From contig CM041294.1 in assembly GCA_023052935.1 (NCBI GenBank), positions 156,427,399 to 156,491,398 on the forward strand: a stretch of DNA of 64,000 nt, read 5' to 3'. The DNA is from Piezodorus guildinii. Its lineage: Eukaryota; Arthropoda; Insecta; Hemiptera; Pentatomidae. The notes under the pieces were generated by a model, which had not been told where the DNA came from, ran no database searches, and was given only the letters and a program-made list of their open reading frames with translations. Each line of letters begins with the position of its first letter. Position 1 is the first letter of the stretch. Position numbers and translations under genes: made by a program. Of this stretch, positions 43,300 through 55,011 are shown in pieces.

Positions 43300-44675
43300 A
43301 AAAAAATCTGGTGCGGGCAACACACGACTTTCACTTACCTACGTTTTTAAAATCGATTAAAGAATTTCCAAAGACAGTTAGAGATAAAAACGAGTGAAAC
43401 CATTAAAGAATTAATTAAATTTAATTAATATAGAAACATGTGTTTTATTAAAAACTCTATTATATTATTATCTAAAATAATCAGTTAGTTTTATCGGCTT
43501 TTTATCACTCTTTATTCAATTTTACAAGCTTGTGTATAAGATAATATATTTTCTAAAGTCTTTCTCTTTCTATATTACTGTTCTTATGTTCAAAAACAAA
43601 ATTGGCACGCTGTCCATTGACGAGCCGCCAGGTTGGAGCACGGTCAACATGAATTATCCTTTTCGGGAGTCCAAAAAACAGTTAGTTTTATCGCCTTTTA
43701 TCACTCTGCATTACCCTTTACAAATACGTGAATCAGATAATATTTTTTCTAAAATTTTTAGCTATCCAACGGTATATTATACATCTATATTACAATTCTC
43801 GGGTTCAAAAACACAAAAAATATTTTTCCAGTTTACTCCTTTAGTTGTTTATCAAATTCGCTCAACGTGCATATTTAGCTGTTAATTATCAATGCTAACA
43901 AGCTATTATAGTTATTTTTATAGAATATAAAGAATTAAAGGTATTTTAGAGGAATAAAATTTAAAATATTGGCATTTAAGCCCTGTCATACTACTTCAAT
44001 AACATTTTACAACCATAAAGCGAGTTTAATCAAAATCGTTACAACCGGTTTTGAGAATATCGCCATCCAGTGGCCAAGCGATGAAGCAATTGCATTACAA
44101 AATATTTTTTCAGTTTTATGTTAAACTTATAAATTTGCCTGTTTTTTATCAATGGCAATAAGATGATTCGGTTATTTTTATAATATATACAAAATTAAAG
44201 GTACTTTAGAGGAAGAAAATTTAAAAATATCTGCATTTAAGCTCCATCAGACTATTTCAATCAGAATAAAACCTAGACGATAATAAAGCCCCTTAAATTT
44301 TACATCGATATAGCGAGTTTAATCAAAATCGTTAGAGCCGTTTTTGAGAAAATCGTAAAAAGGCGCTAAATGCAACGATAAAGTAGGACTTCTGGTCAGC
44401 CGATTTTAGTGAAAAAGCTGCTGTAACATCTCAGGCGTATATTAGTCTTAAATTTGAGATTTCAGTTCCGAAGGACTTTTCGTTTTTGCGCTAGAGTTAC
44501 CACACACACACACACACAGACACACAGCCTTTTTTTGCGGGACTTGGTTATTTGGGCTCAGGGGACCCTAAAACGTGTATTTCCGTTGAAAATTGGAATT
44601 AGAAAATTTTCACGATCGCAATACTTTCCTTTACTATATACACGTATTTCATATATAGGTCATTGAAAGTAAAAA
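43300..44675 (+). repeat. Family X cluster
   Basis: Starts with ATCTGGTGCGGGCAACACAC at 43309. It contains two or three partly overlapping interiors (the ACGGTATATTATACAT block near 43770, and the GACTATTTCAATCAGAATAA block near 44252) and ends at CGCAATACTTTCCTTTACTA near 44635. Longer than a single copy, so it is probably a local duplication or one copy in another. Non-coding. Confidence 0.7.
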
Positions 44676-44819
44676 AGTTACTTTTTCCTCCAAACCCAAA
44701 GTAGCACCTAAAAATTTGGTCCTAGCGACAAATGTTATATATACAAAAATATTGTCCATTAAATTTCAGATTTGGAAACTGTCGTCATATATTTGATCCG
44801 AGCAACACTAACACAGCGA

Positions 44820-46075
44820 GATCATTACATTTTTGTGAGTGAAAAAAAAAATTAGATCCTCAACCAAAGACATATCCACGTCAAAAATAGTTCTGATCAG
44901 GTCTAGAAAAATGTGGTAGATCGCGGGTGTCAAGCAGGCGAAGGGCATCGCTGGCAACGGTGTCCTCCCATCTAAGCCGAGGTCTTCCTCTTCCCCTTGT
45001 CCGGTGGAGCCTCCCATCCAGCAGCTTTTTGGGAATTTCATCGTCTGTCATCCGTACGACGTGGCCAGCGCAGTCTTCATAAGTTGATCGTTCTCATCAC
45101 ATCTGCTTCTCCATAGATCTGGTAGATTTCAAAATTTGTCCTCTTTCTCCAGCTTTTCCCGTCTTAACTCTAAATCTTAACTGGCCCAAATATCTTTCTT
45201 ATTTGGATTTTCCTTTCAAAGATGGGGATTTTCCTCTCTCCTTTATCAGTGAGGTTCCATATCTCAGATCCGTAGGTTAAGACGGGCCTAATAAGGGTCT
45301 TGTGCAAAGGGCACTTGGTTCGGCGGGTGAGGTAGGAACTTCTCAGGTGCTTTCTGAGGCCAAAATAGTACCTGTTGGCTTTGAGGAGGCGCTGTCTTGT
45401 ATCCCGTTTCCACATATTCCACATAGAGATTCCGTTTCCACAATTTACAACTGATCCGAAGTACACAAATTGGTCAACGCTATGGAACGTAAATGGGGCT
45501 ATCACCTCAGGATGTCGGTCTGCAGCCTCTGCTCCCGGCCCAGCTCTCATATATTTGGTCTTCTGGTTAGTGTGCATTCCCATATCCTCCGCTGCCTCCG
45601 CCAACCTGAGGAAAGCATCTTCCAAAGCTTCAAATGACCTTGCGACGATGTCCAGGTTGTCAGCAAAGCCGAGGATTTGGACCAGCTGGTTGAACATGGT
45701 GTCCCCAAAGCCTCTAAAACTGAACCTCACACTACCTTCTCCAAAGCCGAAATGAGCAGCAAACAGGTGATTCCATCACCCTGCCTAACACCTTTTGCAG
45801 TTTCAAACTGTGGGAAGAGGTCCGTTTAAATCTGTACAGTGCACTATCCATTGTCATCTTGATCAGCCGAACAAATTTCAGAGAAACTCCAAGCTCCACC
45901 AACGCTGCTAACAACTTCGGCCTTTTTATGCTATCATACGCCCTCCCGGAGTCCACAAATAGGTTATGGGTAATCATTCTGTACTCCTGGGACTTCTCGA
46001 GAATCATTCTGAGGCAACAGATTTGATCCGCTGTAGATTTTCCTCCCCTGAAATATGTTTCTCGATAAAAATATT
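44820..46075 (-). pseudogene. RTE-related LINE, RT and C-terminal fragment
   Basis: The minus strand reads FVDSGRAYDSIKRPKLLAAL (45732-46007 frame) and QILGFADNLDIVARSFEALE (catalytic FADD changed to FADN). Then come VYFGSVVNCGNGISM and PVLTYGSEIWNLT (45170-45730). A shifted frame gives AGHVVRMTDDEIPKKLLDGR and GRGRPRLRWEDTVASDAL (near 44930-45075). Frames shift at about 45170 and 45735. It lacks the endonuclease. The central motif is mutated and the copy is dead. Confidence 0.85.
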
Positions 46076-46417
46076 TTTAATACCAAAGTGAGATGTTTCT
46101 ATGGTAGAAATACTATCATACTGACACATATTGATATTCTCCCGTAAACAAACACCGTGTTAGTTCTCAAAGTCAAACAATGCTTGCCTTCCATGTTGTC
46201 TGTCCAAACAGTGGGTCACTATTCCGAACTAGTCCTTAGAAATGTTATTAAAGATAACAGCACTCTACCCCGTACAGTCAATGTCAGGAAACTGGGCAGC
46301 ATTCAAACATGAGTGGTGTTTTGAAAGGATGGAAAATAGTAGTGAAAACATGTGATGTTTATCGATCATTCTCCATTTAATTTCATATATTTTATCTATC
46401 TATTTATCTATATATAC

Positions 46418-46546
<129 letters not shown>

Positions 46547-46554
46547 ACCTCAAC

Positions 46555-47616
46555 AGCAAGAAATCAAGTTGGATGCTGATCGGCAGCCCTAAACTGGTGG
46601 TGAAAGCTGAAAAGGGTGCATTGCTGCCTCCACTGACGATACTTGACCAAATTATTCCGCGTTGTGTCAAGATGAGGGTCTTAGGTGTAATTATCAACAG
46701 TACCTTGTCTTGGCGAGACCACGCAAGTCAAGTCGTGAGCAGAGTCCATGGTGTGATGCATTCCCTCTCTCGATGGAAACGTTTGTTGCCAGTCGAGGTA
46801 AAAAGAAGGATAGTATCAGCTCTTATATGCCCTCTAGTATGGTATTGCGATTCGGTTTACTTGGACATTACTGACGCGGAGGACAGCAGGATTCAGAGAG
46901 CCCTTAACACCGCAATCCGATTTATCTTTAGCGCCAAATGGGACGAGCATATAACTCCATTAAGGAAAGAATTAGGCTGGCTGCGTGTCAAAGAATATCG
47001 CCGAATCAACCTAATGTGCCTAGCACGTAAAATACTAGATACAGGGATTCCGGAGGCACTAAGATGTGAATTCGTGGAGGTGCGGAGCGAGAGAATGCAG
47101 GGTCTATTCCAATTGCCTGCCTGCAGAACCGAGACCTTTAGAAATGCTTTCCACGCTGCGGCCGCGAGAGAGCTCAACATGCTTCCGGTGGAGATCAGGT
47201 TCGCATCCTCCTTCCGCAGGGCATGCATTCGATTATTTCTAGACGGAGACTCGACGAGTGCGCCTTGAAACCTTATGCTCTCTGTAAACCAGTTGTCATT
47301 TCCTATCCCTTTCCTGATATTCCGTCTTCTTTATTATTCCTATTCATTATCCTTTATTATTAGCATCATTCCTTTTTTTTTTTTTTTTCTTTTATCTTCC
47401 TTCAGCATATTGCCTATATATTATTTCATATTTTTCTAAAATTTGGAAAAGATAATATGTAAAAAATTTTCTGTTAATTATAAACATAAACATTGTAAAA
47501 TTAGTAGATAAGTAATTCAATTATATTTTAAATGGCACATTTGTACGTAAAAAGTTTATAATTTTGTCTGTAAGAAAGGGCCTCTGGCCCTAAGACAATA
47601 AAACAATCAATCAATC
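46555..47616 (+). mobile_element. LINE 3' portion with hairpin end (copy 1)
   Basis: 231 open codons (46573-47268) read the RT thumb and C-terminus: VLGVIINSTLSWRDHASQVV, SALICPLVWYCDSVYLDI, IQRALNTAIRFIF and REKLGWLRVKEYR-like ELGWLRVKEYRRINLMCLAR. The 3' UTR ends in hairpin AGGGCC-TCT-GGCCCT (47578-47592) followed by AAGACAATAAAACAATCAAT. It is 5'-truncated at the CT tract. A CR1/L2- or Jockey-like clade is likely; the palm is missing, so this is not resolved. Confidence 0.8.
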
Positions 47617-47629
47617 TCTATCTCTCCTC

Positions 47630-47785
<156 letters not shown>

Positions 47786-48312
47786 CAGTTACCTGCTTGC
47801 AGAACTGAGGCCTTGAGAATTCTTTCCACGCCGCGGCAGCGAGAGAGCTCAACCAGCTACCGGTGGAAGTCAGGTTTTCATCCTCTTTCCGTAAGGCTTG
47901 CCTTCGACTATTCCTTGAAGCAGACTCGTCGAGTGCACCTTGAGGCTCTGAACAAACATGGAGATACTTCCTTTCTCTTTCCACTATCCCTTTGTTCCTT
48001 TTAATTTATTTGATTGTTTTTCCTTAATCTCTTCCCTCAGTGTTAGTTATTATTATCATTAATATTTATTTTATTTTTTAAATATTTTTATTTTAAAAAG
48101 TCTACATAAATTTTGTTTATTATTATTATTATTTTCTTTTTGTATAGTTTAAAATATTTACTGTTTTATGTTTATTTAAAAAAGAAAAAAGGGTTATATA
48201 TGTATTATTTAAAACTTTTTTTTTTCTTTTTTTTTGGCACATTAATTATTGTAAAAATTATTACTTTGTCTGTAAGAAAGGGCCTCAGGCCCTAAGACAA
48301 TAAAAATCTAAT
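47786..48312 (+). mobile_element. LINE 3' end with hairpin (copy 2)
   Basis: Starts within the coding end: QLPACRTEA-like CAGTTACCTGCTTGCAGAAC, corresponding to about 47110 of copy 1. The UTR ends in AGGGCC-TCA-GGCCCT (48279-48293) and AAGACAATAAAA. It is a shorter copy in the same orientation as copy 1, again entered at a CT tract. Confidence 0.8.
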
Positions 48313-48314
48313 CT

Positions 48315-48316
48315 AA

Positions 48317-48398
<82 letters not shown>
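48315..48398. repeat. (CT)n-(TA)n compound microsatellite
   Basis: Same arrangement as 11018-11101. It borders the half-palindrome at 48400. Confidence 0.95.
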
Positions 48399-48399
<1 letters not shown>

Positions 48400-48402
<3 letters not shown>

Positions 48403-48535
48403 TAATTAGTTCTCGACTGTTGACAATTTAAGTTTTCTAATGTTCTTAGGTTTCAGTCAATAAATAAACAATTTTATTTATGCTGCATTTCGAGAATTTA
48501 TTGTTCTCATATTCATGCCTTAACATCACATTTAC
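48400..48535 (+). repeat. Single arm of the 21-kb palindrome
   Basis: AGTTCTCGACTGTTGACAAT, TTTCAGTCAATAAATAAACA and ATTTCGAGAATTTATTGTTC match 21070-21175. As at 20983, a TA tract lies at its outer end. The other arm is absent. Confidence 0.75.
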
Positions 48536-49165
48536 CTAATGTATTTTTTTAAATAGAGTTGTAGATATCAATAAATATGTTTAAAAAAAAATAATGCCTT
48601 AACGGTGGATTAACAAAAAAAAAGAACATTAATAATTAATAACAATTAATTGACTTTTTTTGCTGTGTTGATATTGACGATCTGTGTTAAATTTCTCTTC
48701 ATCTTGAATTTAGATATTATAATTCAAATTATTGATCCATATTTGAAAAATTAAAATGGTTGATTCATTTCTGCCTTTTTTTTTTTTTTTTTTTTTTTTT
48801 CTATGAATGTATTAAAAATGAAGATATTTAAAAAATGAAGACATTTTAAAATATAGCTATTTTTTCGCTAATATCATAATGATGTGGTTCTAAGATTCAA
48901 TAATTAAAGTTCAACATTAAAATACATAACCTCCTAGGCTGAGTTCTATTAGTTCAAAAGTAATCATTATTTAAGGATAAAGATATTATTTATTTTCTGT
49001 TCATTTTAAAATTGAATGGTTCATTTACCGCAGCGTAACTTCTAATACACAGTTTATCTACCGTGTATTTACTCATTTCAACCGATTTTGATCCAATTAA
49101 ATACTGGAATAACGATATTATAAATATCGATATTTTTGTGTCCATATTACACTGGTATCTATAAC
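48536..49165. other. AT-rich sequence with one Jockey-like tail end
   Basis: 48540-48600 ends GTAGATATCAATAAATATG plus an A-run, like 4190-4220. The rest is very AT-rich and holds nothing that I can name. Confidence 0.4.
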
Positions 49166-49169
49166 GTTC

Positions 49170-49775
49170 ACGGAAATTGATAGCAATAACCTATCTCTAA
49201 GACTTATGAATTGTTTAATCAGATTCACATGTGGAATCCTCCAGACGCTCCCATGTGTCTAGAAGGTATACCGAGTTCAATTGGCTCTATCCCTCTTTCC
49301 CTCAGCAGTACCTCCTTGGTGTCTGTCTCTTCCGATTTTTCAACACAAAAAAAAACCTCCTTATATTCTTGATATGCTTACCACTTTTTCCTCGGTCCAT
49401 TCAGTAAACACTAGATCCCAACCCATAAACTTGTATATACCTTCTCACAGATCTGTCTCCTGCAAAATATCCTTTGTTATTCGTGGTACCCTTTTTTGGA
49501 ATTCCTTGTCTGTATCCATTCGTAAATTCTTATCATTATCCACTTTCAAACACCAACTATTTCTCCATCTCCTTAAGTATCAATCAATCTTCCCAACATA
49601 TGTAATATTTAAAATCAATAGATGATAACTATTCATTGTCACAAAACCTGTCTTTTATTGTTAAACTGAAGTCTTAAACGTCCAGACAATTATTATTTAT
49701 AATGTACTTTTCTTGTTATTCTTAGGGGACTACTCGTCCCAGAATAAAATTACTTTTCATTTCTCTAATAGACAG
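49170..49775 (+). mobile_element. CR1/L2-like LINE 3' end
   Basis: A frame at 49281-49625 ends VNTRSQPINLYIPSHRSVSC, IRGTLFWNSLSVSI and LSTFKHQLFLHLLKY, matching the ends at 6138 and 11101. The tail hairpin GGGAC-TACTC-GTCCC lies at 49723-49737, then AGAATAAAATTA. Confidence 0.75.
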
Positions 49776-49922
49776 GCATACACAGACCGCTGCGCATGCG
49801 CCAGTCTAGAGATTGTTGGTGACCCATACCGTCACCTTGGTAACGAAATCAAAGCTTTCACCTCTGCCAAAAATCGCATAACACGCATAAAGAAGTTTTC
49901 ACTTCAAAAATTATGCATAATT

Positions 49923-51110
49923 TATTAAGGTAGATTTCGGGCTGAATAAATTCTTCCATAAATACTCAATTTTTTATTTCATCAGTATGACGTTTCGGGA
50001 TATTCTCCCATCTTCAGAAGTCTACAAAGTATATTAAGCAATTACCATTACATTAAAAAACACTATACTGAAGTGAATGGTTTAAACAATTTTTATAAAT
50101 TAGGTGTCTATTGATAACAAATTTTAAAACTATTAAATAACAAATTTAAAATCAGAAGGAGGCATTAAAAGCAAAAATTAACAATGTTACAAAGTACTTA
50201 GTTAAATAAATAAATAAATATTATAAAATTACCCTGTTGTATATTCAGAAACTCCCAACATTTACACTAATACACACATTTCGCTAGGTAAATTAGTAAA
50301 AATAAAGTCAATATTTAAAAACGTCAGATCTGAGCAAGAGTATTGCTCAGATCTTTGTCCTCAACTGGATTAAGATCACAACATAGCATACATTTGAAAC
50401 ATAAGTTTGATCTCAATAGACCACAAATTTTGGAAATAGTCAAAAATAAACAAAATAGAAAAACCATAGAGGCTATATATATATATCAATAAAAATATAG
50501 ATAAAACCGTGAATTTTAAAACAGACTCAAGACATTTAAGTTACCACTATTCTGATTTAATTAAAAAATTAAAAATATAATATAAAAAATTAATAATAAA
50601 TGTTTTAAAGATTTTCACAATATGAAATAACAACAACCATACACAAGTTAAAAATTGGTCTTATCCTTAATCCAGTTGAGGACAAAGATCTGATCAATAC
50701 TCTTGCTCAGATCTGATGTTTTTAAATATGGACTTCATTTTTACTAATTTACCTAGCGAAATGTGTGTATTAGTGTAAATGCTGGGAGTTTCTGAATATA
50801 TAACGGGATAATTTTATAATATTTATTTATTTATTTAACTAAGTGCTTTGTAACATTGTTATTTTTGCTTTTAATGCCTCCTTCTGATTTTAAATTTGTT
50901 ATTTAATAGTTTTAAATTTTGTTATCAATAAACACCTAATTTATAACCATTCACTTCAGTATAGTATTTTTTAATGTAATGGTAATTGCTTAATATACTT
51001 TGTAGACTTCTGAAGATGGGAGAATATCCCGAAACGTCATACTGATAAAATAAAAAATTGAGTATTTATGGAAGAATTTATTCAGCCCGAAATCTACCTT
51101 AATAGTAATA
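49923..51110. repeat. 1.2-kb inverted repeat with about 450-base arms
   Basis: The left arm (49923-50385) and right arm (50660-51110) are inverse copies with few differences, separated by about 275 bases. The outer end of each reads AGGTAGATTTCGGGCTGAAT. About 70 bases inward lies a unit with CTGAAGA, one extra T, hairpin GGGA/TCCC and GAAACGTC (51010-51037 on plus, with its mirror near 49990-50020 on minus). The inner end of each arm carries a small palindrome, AGATCTGAGCAAGAGTATTG then CTCAGATCT (mirror of about 50690-50715). No transposase or RT lies between the arms. Confidence 0.88.
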
Positions 51111-51249
51111 TGAGATCTTCCGTGGTTTAGAATATATTGGCATAATTTATTATTATCAAGAAAATAAGTTGCTTCACAGTTTTCAACAAAATCAAAAGCC
51201 TTGGTAGGATGAAGAGATAGACTCCATACCGATAGGATATTCTGCAGAC

Positions 51250-51480
51250 ATGGGAGATGTGGACCCCCCAGCAGCCCCCACCTCCAGCAGCCCGCAGTTA
51301 GACCCCAACAGTCCGCCATATCCAGGACCAAGAAGGATTATGGAGGATGAAGTAGAGGAGGGTTCAGCTGAGCCAGCACATTCTCCAGTCTATCGTCTCT
51401 TCCTTCCTGCTATGGCAGCAATCCTTCCTTCTCTCATATCCTGTTGTCGCTCTCTATTTTCAGACCACTATACTTACAAC
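51250..51480 (+). other. Unidentified open frame with host-like composition
   Basis: A frame starts MGDVDPPAAPTSSSPQLDPN and continues with a Pro-rich, then acidic stretch (EDEVEEGSAEPAHSP) before running into a TA microsatellite. The first 170 bases are markedly less AT-rich than the flanks. No domain is recognised. It may be an exon, part of an element linked to the inverted repeat at its left, or chance. Confidence 0.25.
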
Positions 51481-51503
51481 CTTCCTGTCTGGATATTTGT
51501 ATG

Positions 51504-51504
<1 letters not shown>

Positions 51505-51576
<72 letters not shown>
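51505..51576. repeat. (TA)n microsatellite
   Basis: About 70 bases of TA repeat. A smaller tract lies at 52018-52047. Confidence 0.95.
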
Positions 51577-51582
<6 letters not shown>

Positions 51583-52016
51583 GAAATAACAAACGTTCCT
51601 ATCCTATTAGGTTTATAACTATTTTATATTTATTTATCGTGAAGTGAGAATGGTTGACTGTGTGTATATGTGGGAGGAGTTAGTTCAGGGTGCAGTCAAA
51701 AGAACACACAATTAAGTATAAACTTAATTTACTGGTGCTGACGTTTTGGAATTGTGAGGGAAATGGTTTGTTGAAACAATATAACACCCCGAAATAACTT
51801 CTCCCATATATTTATTTATGTAAAGTATACGAGTTTACAACAACTTTATATTAACTTATATTATTAAAGAAAATTTATTTTTCCCGTTTAAAAAAACTAA
51901 ATTACACTGCATTTTAATGACCTTCAGGAATGGCCTAAATGATGCTGAAAACGGTGTCAAAATCCGTCTTGTGGTTTAAAAGGAGTAAGCGGTACCCAAA
52001 AACCCGTTATTTTGTA

Positions 52017-52054
<38 letters not shown>

Positions 52055-52120
52055 TTTATTTGTTACTTGCTTTTGAACAATAAAGAAGATAACAAAAAAA
52101 ACAATAATCTTTGTAGTAAT
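51577..52120. other. No clear feature
   Basis: Contains CTGACGTTTTGGAATTGTGA (51737-51756), which may be a decayed GAAACGTC-type unit in inverse orientation. Nothing else. Confidence 0.3.
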
Positions 52121-52121
52121 C

Positions 52122-52198
52122 GACCATAAAAAAAAAATACTCCCTCCCCTTCCTAAAAATTTGAGGGCTATGTTTCAGGATAGAACCCGAAGATAGAT
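52122..52198 (+). repeat. Family Y fragment
   Basis: AATACTCCCTCCCCTTCCTA and TTTGAGGGCTATGTTTCAGG. It recurs at 53150-53240. Confidence 0.6.
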
Positions 52199-53105
52199 AG
52201 ATAAATGATTGTTTTTTTTATTTTTTATTTCAGCATATTAAAACAAAAATATAACATTAAAAAAACATTAGTAGAACTGTGGTCTTTTAGACCGTCTAGT
52301 CCGGAGCCGACCTGTTCAATTTTACAATCTATATAACAGTAACTATATATACGTATACAATACAATAACAGTAAAACAATCTTACTCACTGATTCAACTA
52401 TTTCATTATCAGGCTCAACAACAACAAAACAATAATAATAAACAATTACATATATATAAATATATTACAATTTTTAAATATAGTTAAACCCTTTTATAAG
52501 TTTATGTCTCTAAGGCCATGCTATTTTATAATATTTATATACATCCATCCAGTTCTGTCCATTAAGATAGTTTATTACTTCATCGGTGTTTAAATAATTC
52601 TTTCCGAAACACCTTATTCTAATTTCAGATAAAATGGGGCATGTGGCGAGGAAATGAAAGGTATTTTCTACTTCTTTTCTATTACAAAGCGAACACATCA
52701 CATTGTTATTTGACCAAAATCTATTATAGTTGATATAATTGGTATACCAATTCACATCTAACTTTAAATATCCGTTTCGCCCATTAAAATTTAATTTGGT
52801 ATCAAACAAATATTGCGTCCCATTTTCATAATCTAAGTTTTTATATACAAACATTTTCTCTGAGACTATAGCCCTTTGTAAACATTTTGATCTATAAATA
52901 CCTGTCAGAGATTCCCTAAATTGCTGTATGATTAGAGCCTAGTTATATTTGTTGTTAAGTTGAATGTCTATTGAAATATTATGTTTTTCAGCCAGTTCTC
53001 TTACATCTTTAATCCAGAAAATATTTTGTCTGATTACTTCCTCATTTATGAAATGTGGCAGTCTATTGTTTGGCAGATTTTAAACTTTTAGAATATAGTT
53101 AGAAA
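52190..53105 (-). pseudogene. LINE C copy 2, uninterrupted
   Basis: The (GATA)n tail at 52194-52207 and the UTR with GTCTTTTAGACCGTCTAGTC precede the coding end. The frame at 52510-52854 (minus) gives MCSLCNRKEVENTFHFLATC, then PILSEIRIRCFG. Further 5' sequence to 53105 matches 26680-26905. It shows the continuous form of the element that LINE B interrupts at 24033/26274. It is dead through truncation and stops. Confidence 0.8.
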
Positions 53106-53119
53106 TAAGTTCGTAGCGC

Positions 53120-53550
53120 TTTGGTTTATTATTTTTATTAATGAACCTTTGTAGTAATCGACCATAAAAAAAAAATACTCACCCCCCCACCCTTCCTAGA
53201 AATTGGAGGGCTATGTTTCAAAATAGAACCCGAATAACGAATACAAATAAAATCCATTTGTCCTGCTTAATAAATAAATAACAAACAAATATTTCTGCAG
53301 TGCGATATTTCATAGAAAGAGTTAAATTTCCTACGTATCGTAAAAATAATCATTGAAATTGGGCCAGAAATAGCAGAGATGCAGCGTTTTAAAATTAGCA
53401 GTGATGATTGGCCATTTTTCCTTTGAATTGTTTATTGCTTTTCATATTATTATATTACCTATAAACAGCAATATAAATAGTCATACATTAATATAGTTAT
53501 TTGGAAATAATAAACGATTCCAGCGTTTTTTTACTGATGGTTTCAATAAA
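53120..53550 (+). repeat. Family Y copy
   Basis: CCTTCCTAGAAATTGGAGGG, ATAACGAATACAAATAAAAT and GTTATTTGGAAATAATAAAC, in the same order as 8980-9290. Confidence 0.7.
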
Positions 53551-53787
53551 AACTTCGGATCCTTGTAAATATTTTTAATCAAAAATATGACTTGGACATT
53601 TAATCAAAAATTAAATATTTTTAACGAATTATGCTTCAATTTGGTCATCATAAACGATGAAAGACGACCCGAAATTAGTAATTTAGCAGTTCTTTCCTCA
53701 CTGTGCGATTTCGTCCATATTTCAATATGACAGCAATATACTTTGTAGGATTAATGTGAGAGGATCCAAAAATTTGTAGGAATATTA

Positions 53788-54070
53788 GGGGTACTCACTA
53801 CGTTTGCTATACATGCTATTTATGTTATTTTGCTAAACCCGTCGAGTTCCTACAGTTATTTCCTGTATAAAATTGATGGGTTTAGCACAATAGCACAAAT
53901 AGCATGCTATAGCAAACGTATTAAAGGGGTACTCACTACGTTTGCTATAGCATGCTATTTGTTTTATTTTGCTAAACCCGTCGAGTTTCTACAGTTATTT
54001 CCTGTATAAAATTGATGGGCTTAGCACAATAGCACAAATAGCATGCTATAGCAAACATAGTGAGTACCCC
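53788..54070. mobile_element. Tandem pair of palindromic MITEs
   Basis: Unit 1 (53788-53918) and unit 2 (53926-54070) share GGGGTACTCACTACGTTTGC at the left and GCATGCTATAGCAAAC near the right. Only unit 2 keeps the full right end (GTGAGTACCCC). Within each, the outer 35 or so bases are inverse complements. TATTA occurs at 53783-53787, 53919-53923 and 54071-54075, i.e. before, between and after the units. No open frame. The superfamily is not assigned. Confidence 0.85.
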
Positions 54071-54199
54071 TATTATTGTGAATAGTAGCAATAGCACAAG
54101 TCTAGTGTATATAACTTGCAATATATATATCAACATTTAAATCCCGTCTATTTAGCCATTTCCTATCAATACAATTCCCAAACAATCCCAAGTAAATGC

Positions 54200-54640
54200 T
54201 AATTTCATGGAAGATCAAGAGATAAAGCAGAGAGATACATTTATTTATTCAATTTTCTTTTTCTCGTTTCCATTAATAGCAAATACTATTTAAAGTTTTT
54301 CTTTTTTTCTTTTAATATTTTCAAAGACGTAAGATTAAATTATTTTACAAACACTCAGAAGAGTTGTAATTTCTTTTCTTTCTTTATTTAATTTAAAACT
54401 GTAACCATATTTTTTTTTGTTCTTATGTTTACATACATTGAAGAATTGTTAATTTCTTTTCTTTTTTATTTCATTTTAAAACTGTATATATATACTTTTT
54501 TTGTTCTTTTTAAATCTTATTATATCTTTTTTTGTTCTTATGTTTACATACATTGAAGAATTGTCATTTCTTTTCTTCGTATATTTTATTTTAAAATATA
54601 AAAAGAAATCAGTTCTTTTTTTTATTGTTCTCATGTTAAC
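54200..54640. repeat. T-rich local repeat
   Basis: Three or four near copies of TTTTTTGTTCTTATGTTTAC followed by ATACATTGAAGAATTGT at 54410-54450, 54520-54565 and 54625-54650. Frames across it are compositional. Confidence 0.6.
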
Positions 54641-54850
54641 ATACATTTATTTTCTTTTTTTGTGCATTTTTATTAGAATTTATCTTTTATGTTATCTTCT
54701 TTGTTCAGGTTATTAGTTCAATTCTATTGTTTTCAATTATTGTATTATACTCTAAGACTATAGTCTTAAGTCCACTTTATGTTTCCTGCTGTATTATTCT
54801 AAAGGGACTTGTCCCAGAATAAATAAATAATTATTATTATTATTATTATA
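54641..54850 (+). mobile_element. CR1/L2-like LINE tail
   Basis: 3' UTR end with hairpin GGGAC-TT-GTCCC at 54804-54815, then AGAATAAATAAAT and an (ATT)n tail. No coding part remains. Confidence 0.65.
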
Positions 54851-54961
54851 TATATACATTTTTTAAAACCTTTTTTTACCTATAATTAAATAGTATCTGT
54901 TGAGTACACTCGGACCGTATCCCAGGCGACATTCAAACTGATCAATAAGGTATTTTCACGG

Positions 54962-55011
54962 ATGGCTGACGATACTTCTAATAAAAGAAGCTTTCTCGAC
55001 GAAAATCAGCT
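54962..55011 (+). CDS. Exon 1 of the LLC1-like gene
   Basis: ATG in context TTCACGGATGG. It ends with two bases of a Leu codon before GTAAGTAC (donor at 55012). Sequence from about 54900 to 54961 may be 5' UTR. Confidence 0.72.
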
